Positions 12,563-27,289 of a stretch of DNA of 64,000 nt are shown piece after piece (position 1 is the first letter of the stretch; every line of letters begins with the position of its first letter). Where the stretch lies: NCBI GenBank assembly GCA_021018815.1, contig JAITYX010000041.1, forward strand, positions 1,178,001 to 1,242,000. Direction: 5' to 3'. The notes under the pieces were generated by a model. The model saw only the letters and a list, made by a program, of their open reading frames with translations. It had not been told where the DNA came from and searched no databases. A program made the translations under genes and the position numbers. The stretch is from Talinum fruticosum (taxonomy: Eukaryota > Streptophyta > Magnoliopsida > Caryophyllales > Talinaceae).

Positions 12563-14204
12563 TGACAGGCCGCAAGCGCACGGTATATAAATTGTAGCTA
12601 GTCAAGGTCGATCCCACAAGGACTCGATGTAGCAACACACTAAACTAGTCCTCTACTCAATTGTTAAGCAAATCGGGTTTTAAGTTGATTGTTTTCTAAA
12701 CTAGTTCTAACTATTAAAATTAAGAAAATTAATCTAGACTTAAATCAATGGATAAAAACATCTAGGGATTTGCTTTCCTAACAATGAGTTTGATTATTTA
12801 AACATAATTTGTGCAATCATTCATTCAAATAAATCAAGGATGGATAATCACAAAATTCTACCGCTCTTTCGATGCTTAATAGAATTGCTTCAATTAACCT
12901 ATCAAACAACTTTCGTATGCATTTAAGTTAATCAAAGTTAAGGATTTCAAATTATCAAAGTGATCCCCTAATTTACTATTCTTTTCTCAAATTTCATAAA
13001 TTAGGTAGAAAGGTTGGGTGTCGGATTATTCTATTTCACTTTTCAATACATGATAGATTAATCTCTAAACACAAGTATCCTAGGCCTTCAAAACACTCAT
13101 GAATATGATAAACACAACCTTATATTAAATCAAAATCAAAATTCAAGCACAAATCATAGAAAACTAATCAAACTTCATTGTTTCGGATTACAAATCCCTA
13201 GAAAAATTAAACTACTCACACATGTTTATTGAAAGCTTAACTAAAAGCCAATACATTGAAATCAAACCTCAAACAAGTAAGAAATGAACAAGTAGATGAT
13301 AGGCTTGAAATGCTCCACTTCAATCTCTCGACTTCAAATGGAACCCCGCAACTGCTTCAATCTTCTTCTTCGATCTTCAAAGTTTTTGGTTTGATGTGAA
13401 GGAATGGAGGAAGGAAAAATGGAGGATGAACTATGGAGGATTCTGGACTGGATGGATGCAGGAATGGCCGAAAATCATCTTAAATAAGCCATTAAGAAGT
13501 AATCAAGAGCCGAAACCGTCAAAACCGAATTGTCTCGACATGTTTTACCTCCAACACGGGTCGTGTCCTCCAACACGGGGCTGCGTGTGTTGGATGTGGC
13601 ATGTCAAAACTGGACGGGAACGCTGAAAACGGACCGTTTTCTCCGACACGGGCTGCCCGTTCTCGATGCAAAGGCTCGATCTCCAACACGGGCCGTTTCC
13701 TCCGAAACGGTCCGCCCGTGTTGGTTGCTTCGGAAGGCATCCTTCAAACTCATTCGAGTCATAACTTCCTCGTCCGATGTCCAAATGATGCGATTCTTGA
13801 TTTTCCGGAAAGCTCATTAAGTCTAGTTTCTAATTATTTCATCATTATGCTTGCTTTATTAGTGTAGGAAAAAATATAATTCAATGAGTAAAGAAGTGTC
13901 CGTTACCACACCCTTCTTACCTTCCAGCTCATATCTTTTTCGTTCATCAACGAATTGAGCTTATAATATGTCATTGGAAAGCTCTTTCAATAAAGACGTT
14001 AGAAACATAGACTCAAAAAAAGCTTTGGACCGAAAATATGACAAAATCAGGTCCAAATCTCTAGGAAGTCTGTAGAAACAGACCAAAAACGCAAAACTCA
14101 AGTGTAAAGCATAAATGGGGCATAAAGTACATAAATATGAATATAAATCCCCAAAAATGACAAACAACCTCCTTTGAAATCTAATGCAAAAATGGCACTT
14201 ATTA
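12563..14204 (-). repeat. Right LTR (5' LTR) of the gypsy element
   Basis: Partner of the left LTR, from TGACAGGCCGCAAGCG to CACTTATTA. On the element strand the first dinucleotide has changed from TG to TA. It is followed directly by the GACAT duplication at 14205. Confidence 0.92.
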
Positions 14205-14209
14205 GACAT
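14205..14209. repeat. Target-site duplication GACAT, right copy
   Basis: Exact copy of 6164-6168. The LINE-1 reverse transcriptase reading continues directly from it. Confidence 0.9.
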
Positions 14210-15701
14210 CCCATCCATCATGTGTTATTAAGGCACTTGAATGAGTTTGCAGCGAGTATCCGGATTGGAGGCGAACATCGGTAAATCTCATATATACATA
14301 GCGGGGGTTGGGAGGGAAATAGACCAGACAAATACTTGAACCGATCGGCTTAACAAAAGGGCGGTTGCCTATGAGATACCTAGGTGTGCCCCTCAAGCCA
14401 AGAAAGCTAAACTCGGATGACTCCCAACTCTTACCATTAAAAATCACAACAAGAATCGGGAGCTGGGGATAAAAAAAGCTAAGTTATGCGGGGAGGGTGC
14501 AGCGTATTAATTCGGTTTTGCTTAGTATACACATGTACTAGAGCTCAATCTTTGTGCTACCAGCAAAAGTCATCAAAATTGTGGAAAAAGCCTGCAGAGA
14601 CTACCTATAGGGGAAGGAAGAAGGAAACATGAAATACATACCAATTGCATGGGAAGAGGTTTGCAGTCCAAAGAAGTATGGAGGCTTGGGAATCGAAGAA
14701 GCAATGACTCGGAATAAAGCTTTAGTGGGTAAACATCTTTGGGTTGTCGGTGAAAATCCAGAAACCTTATGGATCAAGTGGATCCATCACACATATATAA
14801 AAGGACATCAATGGCAAACAATGTAATGTAGGGCTTACTCCAACTGGTATTTTAAGAAAATCATGGGATTGAGAAAATGCATTCACAATCGGTATGATAA
14901 TCGGAGGGGTGCTTGGACTGTGGAGAGATATGGCAAATTCGATACAGAGCTAGCATATGAAGCACTCGTAACTCCCAAGACAGGAGGTCAACTGGTGGAA
15001 ACTAGCATGGCACAAGCATAATATACCTAAGCATTCCATATGCCTTTGGTCGGTAATAAAGAAAAGAATCCTCACGAGAGAGAGGATCCACCAATGGAAT
15101 GCGAAATTGACACTAGATGCACATTCACGTGCAGAGAAATAGACTGTGGACCACCTATTTCTTCAATGCCAATTTGCACAACAAATCATGAATGACATAA
15201 GCTTTGTGCAAATTCGAACGACTGGAGGACTGAATGGAACCAATGGTTGCGGGGTAAGAAGCTCTCACACACTAAAATGGCAGTGATAGCTCCTATAATT
15301 GCTTGGAGTAGTATATGAGATTTGGATGGAGAGAAATCAACAAAGCTTTTAGGACGAGGAAGAGATCGACTGAAAATATAGGGAAGAAGATCGGATGGAG
15401 CTCGAAATATACTCTTTGTAATAGGAAACAAACATACAAGCCCTGGATTGCTAGATTATAACACTTGCTAAAACACGATCCTTTGGGTATGTCCTAAGTA
15501 AACGTGTATATATTGATCGGTTAATGGTGATTGATTTATCTTTTGTAAAAAAAAATCAAAAAATTCAAAAATTATATAAAAATAATAATTATATTATTAT
15601 AAAATTATAATCTATTTTTAAAATTATATATTTTATTATTTATTTATTTAATAAATTAAAATAAAAAAATAATTCTAACACCGATATGATACCAGTTTAA
15701 G

Positions 15702-15885
15702 ATAAAAATTGTCGATACATACACTTCGCTGGATTTAAAGTACTGACGTTGGATCACAGCAAAGCAGTTGGCTCAATCATAATCATAGCTATCATAAAAA
15801 TTGTCGATAAATACACTTCGCTAGATTTAAACTACTGACGTTGAATCACAGCAGAGCAGTTGGCTCAATCATAATCATATCACTT
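15702..15885. repeat. 92-bp tandem duplication upstream of the GST promoter
   Basis: Two head-to-tail copies start at 15702 and 15794 with ATAAAAATTGTCGATA. They differ at a few positions only. Each copy contains one TACTGACGTTG (around 15741 and 15833), that is, a TGACG core of the kind bound by TGA-type bZIP factors. Both copies lie within 550 bp of the GST start codon. Confidence 0.85.
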
Positions 15886-16001
15886 TGTATCTACGGGAAC
15901 TATTAACGTCTTTCTACATCTCTCTCTAATTTGGGGGCTGTCAAACTGAGAAAACCAAGTAACAATTCCTAAAAATAAAAAAAATAAAAAACTGCACACC
16001 T

Positions 16002-16018
16002 TGACGTCATGCATGACA
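16002..16018 (+). promoter_or_regulatory. as-1-like element of the GST promoter
   Basis: The sequence TGACGTCATGCATGACA has a palindromic TGACGTCA followed by TGACA. The two TGAC starts are 12 bp apart, the same spacing as in the classical as-1 element bound by TGA bZIP factors, which drives stress, auxin and salicylate induction of tau GST genes. It lies about 130 bp upstream of the TATA box. The function here is inferred. Confidence 0.6.
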
Positions 16019-16132
16019 ACTGAAAAGGATCAACAGAAGCATTAATTAAAGATCGTAGATAATTCTAGAACTGTGGCTCCAATTTCCAAATGGAAATTCT
16101 ATCTCATCCTTTCCTCCCCCAAGAAAAGAATC

Positions 16133-16140
16133 TATAAATA
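16133..16140 (+). promoter_or_regulatory. TATA box of the GST gene
   Basis: TATAAATA lies 93 bp upstream of the start codon, which leaves a 5' leader of roughly 60-70 nt. Confidence 0.7.
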
Positions 16141-16226
16141 GCTCAACCCACAACGCCACCCATCACAAAGCCAATCGTGGACTCAGTAGCAAAGCTTAAT
16201 TACATTACGTAAAATTAGAGCTGTGA

Positions 16227-20681
<4,455 letters not shown>

Positions 20682-20774
20682 GTAATTTTTTTGTCTTTTA
20701 AGGTCAATCACCTGTGCGACGTGCCCTTTGATGTTCAATTGTGTGCTTGCCCTCGCTTCTAGTTGTATTTGTAC

Positions 20775-20780
20775 AATAAA
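20775..20780 (+). terminator. GST poly(A) signal
   Basis: AATAAA lies 94 bp after the GST stop codon, within a T-rich 3' region. A transcript end near 20800 is likely. Confidence 0.6.
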
Positions 20781-20789
20781 CTTGAGTCA

Positions 20790-21160
20790 CCGCTTCTTTG
20801 TTCTATAATATATTCTACGTTTTGTTTGGCTTTCTATTTTTACTTTCTTAAATTTTTTGTATACAATTATATGCTTTTGCTAAGCCACTCAAAGTGGGGA
20901 TAGTTATTGACCCCAAAAAAATAGTGGGGATAGTTTTTTTGTTCCTAAAAGATTTGAAAAAACAAACTTTTTCTGAACGAAATATACACTCCATTGACGA
21001 AAACAAAATATGGCTTTAATGGCAGTCTTTCACATTTATGACAAATTTCACGAAAACATAACTACATAAGACTGATATATCAAAGTTTGACTTTATGCAT
21101 TTAAACAAATGTTGCAATTGCACAATGGGGGAAAATTGAATAATAAAGATATAACTCGAG
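20790..21160. other. Spacer between GST and LINE-3
   Basis: No gene is visible. A short phrase GTGGGGATAGTT occurs twice (about 20894 and 20925). Confidence 0.5.
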
Positions 21161-21163
21161 CCT

Positions 21164-21830
21164 CTTTTTTTTTTTTTGTATTAGGTAAAGATGGAGAAAC
21201 AGCAAAACTTAGACATCCCTTCTCATAAAGATTCTGCCTAAGTTATCATTTTCCAAGATAAATGAAAGAGAAGGGGATGAGCACTCTTCCCAAACGGTTG
21301 GAGAAGTAATAGTGTGTCCATAGTGAGCCAACCAGTCTGCTGCATCATTTGCTTCCCTGTAAATATGGTTGATGTTGCAGCTTTGAAAAGCAAACATCAT
21401 CCGTATGATGTCTTGAATGATATAGTCGATTTCCCATGGTGTTTTATACCTTCCTCTCGATGCTATCAATGATAACTTTATTATCACTTCAATTGCAATA
21501 TTTCCGATGTTTGCTTTGATCGCTTGTTGTATCCCAAATCTGAATGCACTCGCTTCGGCTACTAAAATTGATTTGTGTCCTAACCTGGTTACTCCCAAAA
21601 GTAGAAGATTGCCATGGTCATCTCTCAATAGAAAGCCCATAGATGCACTATTGTTTCTAAAAAACCATCAAAATTGAGCTTAACATGTCCGTTGACTGGT
21701 TTATTCCATTTCACCGGATGAAGTCGTTTGACTCTTGTTGTGTTGCCGTTGTTGTAGGCCTCCGATGGAGAGCAAAATTTTCTTGTCCCGCCTTTTAAAA
21801 CGTGTTGGGACTGTTGTCAAATTGGACCAG
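21164..21830 (-). mobile_element. LINE-3, 3' end fragment with RNase H domain
   Basis: The - strand ends in a poly(A) tail (T-run at about 21164-21177). ORF 21209-21640 is an RNase H-like domain closely similar to the end of LINE-2: NHIYREANDAADWLAHYG corresponds to HRYREGNRVADWFVRLG, and ENDNLGR occurs in both. Upstream, in another frame near 21700, VKWNKPVNGHVKLNFDG gives the usual start of the domain. The remaining ORF2 is missing. Confidence 0.8.
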
Positions 21831-22110
21831 ACACACTCTTTTTAAGGCAAAAGGGTCACTTTGCTAGAGTTTGTGTCAATGTTGTTATCTCTAAACCTTT
21901 GAGAGGTTGCATTAAATTCTCAAATGGTTCCTTCTCCTTGACTCGTCCCTCCGATTTATGAGGGTTTACATGAAGTTTGTGCTCTTTGTGGCAATGATTC
22001 TCATGCTCTCGAAACTTGACCAATCTACCGTCCTCATCCCAAAATTGAAGTTATGGTTGAAAAGTTTGGTACTCGGTCTATTGCGAGCCTCTTAGTGGTA
22101 TCTTCTTTCT
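21830..22110 (+). pseudogene. LINE-3 ORF1 fragment in inverted orientation
   Basis: Read on +, with several stops, this resembles the C-terminal part of LINE-2 ORF1: KPLRGCIKFSNGSFSLT matches PLRGAITVGDSSFSMSL, and CSLWQ*FSCS in one frame corresponds to the zinc knuckle region CALCGRESHIF. It touches the LINE-3 3' fragment but faces the opposite way. Confidence 0.65.
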
Positions 22111-22413
22111 CTAACTCTTATTGAAGCCTTGCAATTGACAAGATTATTTGTTCGTCAAATTAGTTAGTATCTATTACACTTTGTTGGTACCACAATAATC
22201 GTGTGTTGATAAAATATCGATACTAAAAAATTGCTCATGTGCAAAGGAAAAATATGTCGTAAAAAATATGCAAAACCGTCATAGAAGATCTTTTGCAATG
22301 GTCTCATACTCCGTTGTGGACCATCATGAAAGGCCTCTCATTAAAGATCATTTACAATCATACCGTCATAAAAAGGTTACCTAGATTTTACAATGGATTT
22401 TTGACATCCGTAC

Positions 22414-22475
22414 CCCTCGTACTATGCTACAATCATTTTTCCGCCCATGTCATATTGAAAATTATTTTCATCCCC
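22414..22475 (+). repeat. Left TIR core of the MULE
   Basis: Pairs in inverted orientation with 44000-44061 (56/62). It begins CCCTCGTACTATGCTACAAT and ends GAAAATTATTTTCATCCCC. Confidence 0.8.
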
Positions 22476-23289
22476 CGACTTTACTAACATATTAGAATTG
22501 TAGGTAAAGTTTTGATTTTAAGTTGACCGGAGACATGAAAAGACTAAAATGTCCTTCCTTAAATGAACCCCACCATAGTCATATTTTATTTTGAATTGAA
22601 GAGATTTCAGTAAAAAATCTTCGAAGCTCTCTGTTCATGGGTCCGCGCTCTCTCTCTCTCCCTCTTTGTCATCATCTTCTACTAATTTCTTCACGAAAAT
22701 CTCGAGAAAGTCATCTCGTCATAGTGAAGAGGATCTCGCCATCCTCTGTCTTCTTCTTTGTCATCTTCTCGGAGTGCTTGAAATAGCTATGGATTGTGTG
22801 CTTCACAATCGGGAATTGGGTGGGAAGATTTCTTGGTGAGAAACATCAAATTCATCAAGAATCGAGGCCGAAGGTTGGAGAAGGTTAGTAATTTTTCCTT
22901 AATTTGGTATCATTATAGTGAATTTCGCATGTCGTTGGAAATTTAATCGCATGTCGTTTTCTTTGGGTTGGGAGGATGGGTGTAATGGAAATTTTTTAAA
23001 AAATGTTGAAAGATTTGCATGTCGTTGAGCGATGTGAAGAATCATTGAAAAAAATTATAGAATGAGCATGAGAAATATTTAAATTTTGAAATTAGGGTTT
23101 TCAGATTAGGGTTTAAGTTAAAAAACGGATTGTAATTGTTGTGTTTATATGATGCTCTATTTTAGATGGGTTAAATACTTGTGTTCATATAATGCTCTAT
23201 TTATATGATAATTTTATGATGGGATGTTGCATTATGTGTTGTTATTAAAATGTAAATGTCTATGGTGTTTGATCTTGTACTCATATATA
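22476..23289 (+). other. Leader/promoter region of the MULE transposase
   Basis: No coding signal. A CT-rich stretch (CGCGCTCTCTCTCTCTCCCT) at about 22658 and repeated GCATGTCGTTG motifs near 22930-23020 are visible. The region probably holds the 5' UTR and perhaps an intron. Confidence 0.4.
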
Positions 23290-26223
23290 ATGGAGGAGGT
23301 TAGTGGTTGGGAAAAGGGATGTTGATTACTTTCAGTTGATTGACTTAGTGAAGGATGTTATTTGGTTTTTATCCAAACCTGAAGTGCAGCCTTGCCCCAC
23401 AAATCTTTGACCCCTCCCGAAAACCCTAAGCGGAGGTGGCCTATATATGATGATGAGTCCTTGTTAAGAATGTGTGATAGGTGGATGGGGAAGAAAGAAA
23501 TTACTTTTTATATAAAGGAGAAGAAAAAGGCCACTAAATTCATGAGATAGTGTTGGGGCTTGATGGGGATAACAATAAGACGTATAGGGATAAGAATGAG
23601 GCGAGATGGGGATAAGAATGAGGGCAATGACCAGGGTTGTGATGTTCCGGATGTTGGTCATGGGGATGAAAATGAGGGAAATGAATTGGAATATGGGGAT
23701 GCTGGTCATGGGGATGAGAATGAGGGAAATGATCATGGCATTGCTGACAATTGTGATTCTCCTTTCGGGATAATGTAATTGCTTCAATTGATGCTTCAAT
23801 CATAGATAATGCTCCCTCATTGTCTCTTGAATTTGCCAAAAGCCCCACAAATGACCCCAAGAGCCCTCTCATTTATAGAGACAAAGGGAATGGTATTTTA
23901 ATTGAAGAACCTCTGTCTGATAGTGATTCTTTGATGTTGGGATTAGATGATTGTGATAGTGAAGGTTATGATTTTAGAGATTGTGAAGAGAATGAGAGTA
24001 GTGATGACAGTGATGTTTCTATGGTCGAAGAAGATGATGTTTTTGATGAGATGAGTGATGAGGATGCTGATGATACTACAATAAAAATGTACTAAGGAAA
24101 ATGGTGGGAACTTGAGGCAAATGGTGAGATCAAAATTCAAGAGTGGGATATGTTTTTAGATAAGTAGGCATTCCTTGAGGTGTTTAGAGATTACATGATA
24201 CAAAAAGGGTTTTTGTGAGGTTCATCAAAAATGATAATAGCAAATACACAGCTTGATGTAAGGAAGAGAACTGCAAGTATAGAATACATGCATCCCCACT
24301 CCCCGATGGAACCACGTTTGTAGTGAAGACAATTAGGGGCAGAGCACACAAATATTCCAGATTATTAGACAACCCCGGAGCAAATTCTCGGTGGATCGCA
24401 AAGCACCTATTTGAGGAGGTTAGAGCTGAACCAAAAATCAAAATCATAGCTATGGGGGACATTCTGTTGAGAAAATATGGCTTAGTCAAGCAGAAGCACA
24501 CTATTAGGAGGGCAAAGAACATGATTTTAGACCAATTGAGGGTAGAGCAGATGCTGGCTTTGAGCTGTTAGCGAAGTATATTGAGATGGTGGAGAAGTCA
24601 AATCTTGGAAGTTTGTGCTACATCAAATGGGATCCACCAATAGCAGAGGGCTGCAAGCCGATATTCAAGAGGATGTTTGTTTCTTTTAAGTGTTGCATAG
24701 ATGGCTTCTTGGCATGGTGTACGAGGTTCATTGGGATTGATGGTTACCACCTTAAAGGGCCCTAAAAGGTGTGTTGCTGACTGCATTTGGGTTAGATGAT
24801 AACAACCACTGCTTCCTCATTGCATATGCAATAGTTGACACCGAAAGCAAGGTGAATTGGATTTACTTCTTCAACAGTTTGAGAGGCATTATAGCGAGAT
24901 GAGAATGTCAACCAAGTACACATTTATTGCTGACATATGAAAGGTACTTTACTTGTTTATCCTATTTTTTTTAATATTAGCTAATTCATATAAGTAAAGA
25001 GTGTAATTGCTGTTTTTGTGTAGGGAGTTATTACAGCTTTGAAGACCATATTTCCTACTTGCTCAAAGAAGGATTTGTGTAGTCTATTATGCCGAAACTT
25101 CAAGAAGTTGTTTCCTGGTCCAAAGTTGAGCATCTTGATGACCAGGGCTGCATATGCTTACACAGAGTGGGTGCACAATAAAAACATGGATGCACTTAAG
25201 AAAGAGAATGAAGTTGCATGGACTTGGTTGCAAGATGAGCCCAAAGAATATTGGTGCAGGTATTTATTCGATGAAGACTCAAAAGTTGAGGACAATTCCA
25301 CCAACTTTGTGGAATCTTTTACTAATGTCATTGATATGTATAGAGAGAAGCTTGTATTTGTGTTATTTGAGGCAATTAGGAAGAAATGCACTTGCTTGGA
25401 TAGTTGAAAGGAAGAAAATTGCTGAACAATTGAGTGGGAAAGTGAAGTACTTGAAAAAGATGCTTGGGGGCTGAGGGCTAGTCCTTGTGTGGGAGGATTG
25501 TTTGAAGTCGGTCAATCCACTCATACCTTCATTGTCAACCTTGAAGAGAAGATTGTGATTGCAGGGTTTGGCAAGTTTCTAGTATTCCATGTAAGCATGC
25601 TATAAGAGCAATCTTGTTCATGAAGGAGAAGACTGAAGATTGGGTAAGTGAGTGGTATAGTATTGACAGATTCAAGGCAACTTATAGTGCTAATCTGCAT
25701 CCTATTAGGGATCCTGTGTTTTGGCTAGCAATGGACAATCTTCCATTATTAGCACCTCCACCAATGCAAAAGGCAAGAGGAAGGCCTCCAAAAGAAAGGA
25801 AAAGAGGGTCTAATGAGGGAAGAAAGAAAACAAGAGCAAGACTAATGAAGTGCTTCAACTGCAAGGACTTGACTCACAATTGTAGGACTTGGCCTCTCTT
25901 AGGCAAGGAGAAGGCCAAAAGAAAGAAGAAAGATGACAAGGAGAAGAAGAAACTTGGTAGGTCAAGGAAGGTACTTCATACCACATCAGCTCTAGCCTCA
26001 TCCATTCAATCCACCACTATTGCAGACATCATCCCTTCCTTCCACCTCTGCTGCAGACCTCATCCATTCCTTCCACATCTCCTACTATATAGCCAAAATC
26101 AAAAAGGAAGAGAAAGATGGTTGTCTGTGACAACCGAGCTAAGGAGAAGCCTTAGGTTTAAAAGAATCAAGGCTACAACACAATCAAGCCAAGCCTCTTG
26201 CAAGAAGGCTCTTTCCTTGAAGT
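23290..26223 (+). pseudogene. MULE (MuDR/mudrA-type) transposase, broken
   Basis: Transposase that would cut and paste the element. From the N-terminus: a divergent start near 23330 (IDLVKDVIWF); an acidic repeat section at about 23600-23750 with repeated GDENEGN; a second acidic stretch at 23940-24090; a zinc-finger DNA-binding region (24140-24310, CKEENCKYRIHASPLPDGTTFVV, read across a break); HKYSRLLDNPGANSRWIAKHL; then the MULE catalytic domain with FIGIDGYHLKG (first Asp, about 24730) and FLIAYAIVDTESKVNW (about 24815). An 80-bp intron fits at 24944-25023, just before GVITALKTIFP. Around 25570-25620 a SWIM-type finger is visible (IPCKHAIRAI), and at 25850 a C-terminal knuckle CFNCKDLTHNC whose last cysteine is lost or shifted. 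Several frameshifts and stops are present. Confidence 0.88.
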
Positions 26224-26593
26224 AGTTAGGCAGCTAGTCATAGTCTCCATTTCATTCATCGGTGTACGGTTGAAGTTAATCAATTTTTAGACAAAATTAT
26301 GGGGTTCAATTATGTATCTTTTTTACGATTAGGTTATGTATGTATGTATGTATGTAGTATGTTTTAGACAAACAGCTATAATCCCAATCCCCTATTTTGT
26401 TATGCCAACTTGAGACATGAAATTCTTGGGGTTGTACTTTCGAAGCGATATGTCAACGGATCAATGAAATGGAGTATTTTCGAAGCAAATTTGACTTTCA
26501 TTCCCCTATTTTGTTATGCCAACTTGATGATATGCTAGAGGCACTATAGCCAACTACTAGCAACCATGGGCAGGAATTGAGCTCAGCTACATC
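26224..26593 (+). other. MULE interior, 3' of the transposase
   Basis: A (TATG)n run lies at 26336-26355. CCCTATTTTGTTATGCCAAC occurs twice (about 26391 and 26505). A 38-bp segment at 26466-26503 is repeated exactly at 32835-32872, and 26535-26593 is repeated near 32461. Confidence 0.6.
26586..26593. repeat. hAT target-site duplication GCTACATC, left
   Basis: An 8-bp sequence repeated exactly at 31338-31345. Confidence 0.9.
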
Positions 26594-27289
26594 TAGGGCT
26601 GGGTAACGGGCCGGGCCGGGGTCGGCCATTACTATAAAGGGTCGGGTCCGGCCAGGGAAAAATAAATGGGTTGACCGGGGTCATGGGCTAGCTGACCCCG
26701 ACCCGCCCATGGGCCGGAGCTAAACATGAAGATTTAAAATAATGAATAATTTAAAAGAAAAAAATATTAATCAACATTAATAATAAAAAGATTAACCGAA
26801 AGAAAACCACAGACAAACCAACGCATTTTACAGACTTAAAACTCAGTTGAATGAACAAGTATGTGCACACATTTACTACTGCCAACATAAGTACATACGG
26901 TTGTTGAATTACGAGTCATATAACTCAGTTATGATAAAAGCTGGCTCGTATTTGATTTGTAAGTAAACTTTGATGGCTGAATAGCTTACTTCATTCTCGG
27001 AACCTGGTCAACTAATGGCTCACCTTAAATTTGAAACTCTAACTCTAAATATTGAAGCTTTATAATATCAACAACCTTCGTGATCCCAACTCCTCTCTCT
27101 TGTATCATCATCCTCTTTGTGATTGGTGGAATATGTATAAAAAAATTAATTAAAACAATTTAGATATATAAATGTAATCTACTACAACAATTACAAAACT
27201 TAATTAGTTAGAAGAATTAATTACCTAAAAGAAGATACTTGTATCATCATCCTCGTCCCCTCCATCTTCATCCGAATTAGAATCATTAT

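Larger units (their letters stand above)
6169..14204 (-). mobile_element. Athila-type Ty3-gypsy retrotransposon with gag-protease only
   Basis: A complete element of 8036 bp in reverse orientation, with two LTRs of about 1.64 kb, a 5-bp target duplication (GACAT), a tRNA-Asp-type primer-binding site and a purine-rich stretch at the other LTR. The interior of about 4.75 kb encodes an Athila-like gag and an aspartic protease. It has no recognisable reverse transcriptase, RNase H or integrase, and about 2 kb downstream of the protease remnant is noncoding. Such gag-pro elements are non-autonomous and would need polymerase from a relative. The two LTRs differ at scattered sites by a few percent, so the insertion is not very recent. 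Confidence 0.92.
4077..15460 (+). pseudogene. LINE-1 ORF2 (endonuclease-reverse transcriptase), broken and interrupted
   Basis: The start MDNISFWNVRGMN at 4077 is the usual start of a LINE apurinic-type endonuclease (WNVRG). The endonuclease runs to about 4760 (SDHYSLII). The RT begins around 5440 (DGYNSKFFQ) and continues at 5540-6196 with YRPIAYCN, FMANRLILHN, KIDIRRAYD, GRGLRQGDPISPLLF and the catalytic FADD (6131-6142). Coding stops at the gypsy insertion at 6168 and resumes at 14205 within the same RT module after one frameshift near 14220; MRYLGVPL follows at about 14370. The 14629-14826 segment (IPIAWEEVCSPKKYGGLGI) and a zinc-binding zf-RVT-like part at about 15130-15190 (VDHLFLQCQFA, read through breaks) complete it. 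No RNase H domain is seen, unlike LINE-2. Confidence 0.85.
2941..15560 (+). mobile_element. LINE-1: L1-type non-LTR retrotransposon, split by a gypsy element
   Basis: A two-ORF plant L1-type LINE on the + strand. ORF1 (2995-4083) carries a DUF4283-like region and a zinc knuckle. ORF2 (from 4077) has an endonuclease, a reverse transcriptase and a C-terminal zinc-binding region, and the element ends in an A-rich tail at about 15546. ORF2 is interrupted at 6168/14205 by a complete gypsy element. Without that insertion and one target-site copy the LINE is about 4.6 kb. Many stops and frameshifts show it is dead. Both ends lie in AT-rich DNA. A TSD such as ATATAAAAAT, found near 2922 and near 15575, is possible but not convincing. 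Confidence 0.85.

Noticed and set aside
15545..15600. Target-site duplication for LINE-1 (ATATAAAAAT)
   Set aside because: Both flanks are simple AT-rich DNA, so a 10-base match is expected by chance.
23464..23872. Open frames on - with repeated HPHDQHP
   Set aside because: Antisense of the acidic GDENEGN repeats of the MULE transposase. Not a gene.
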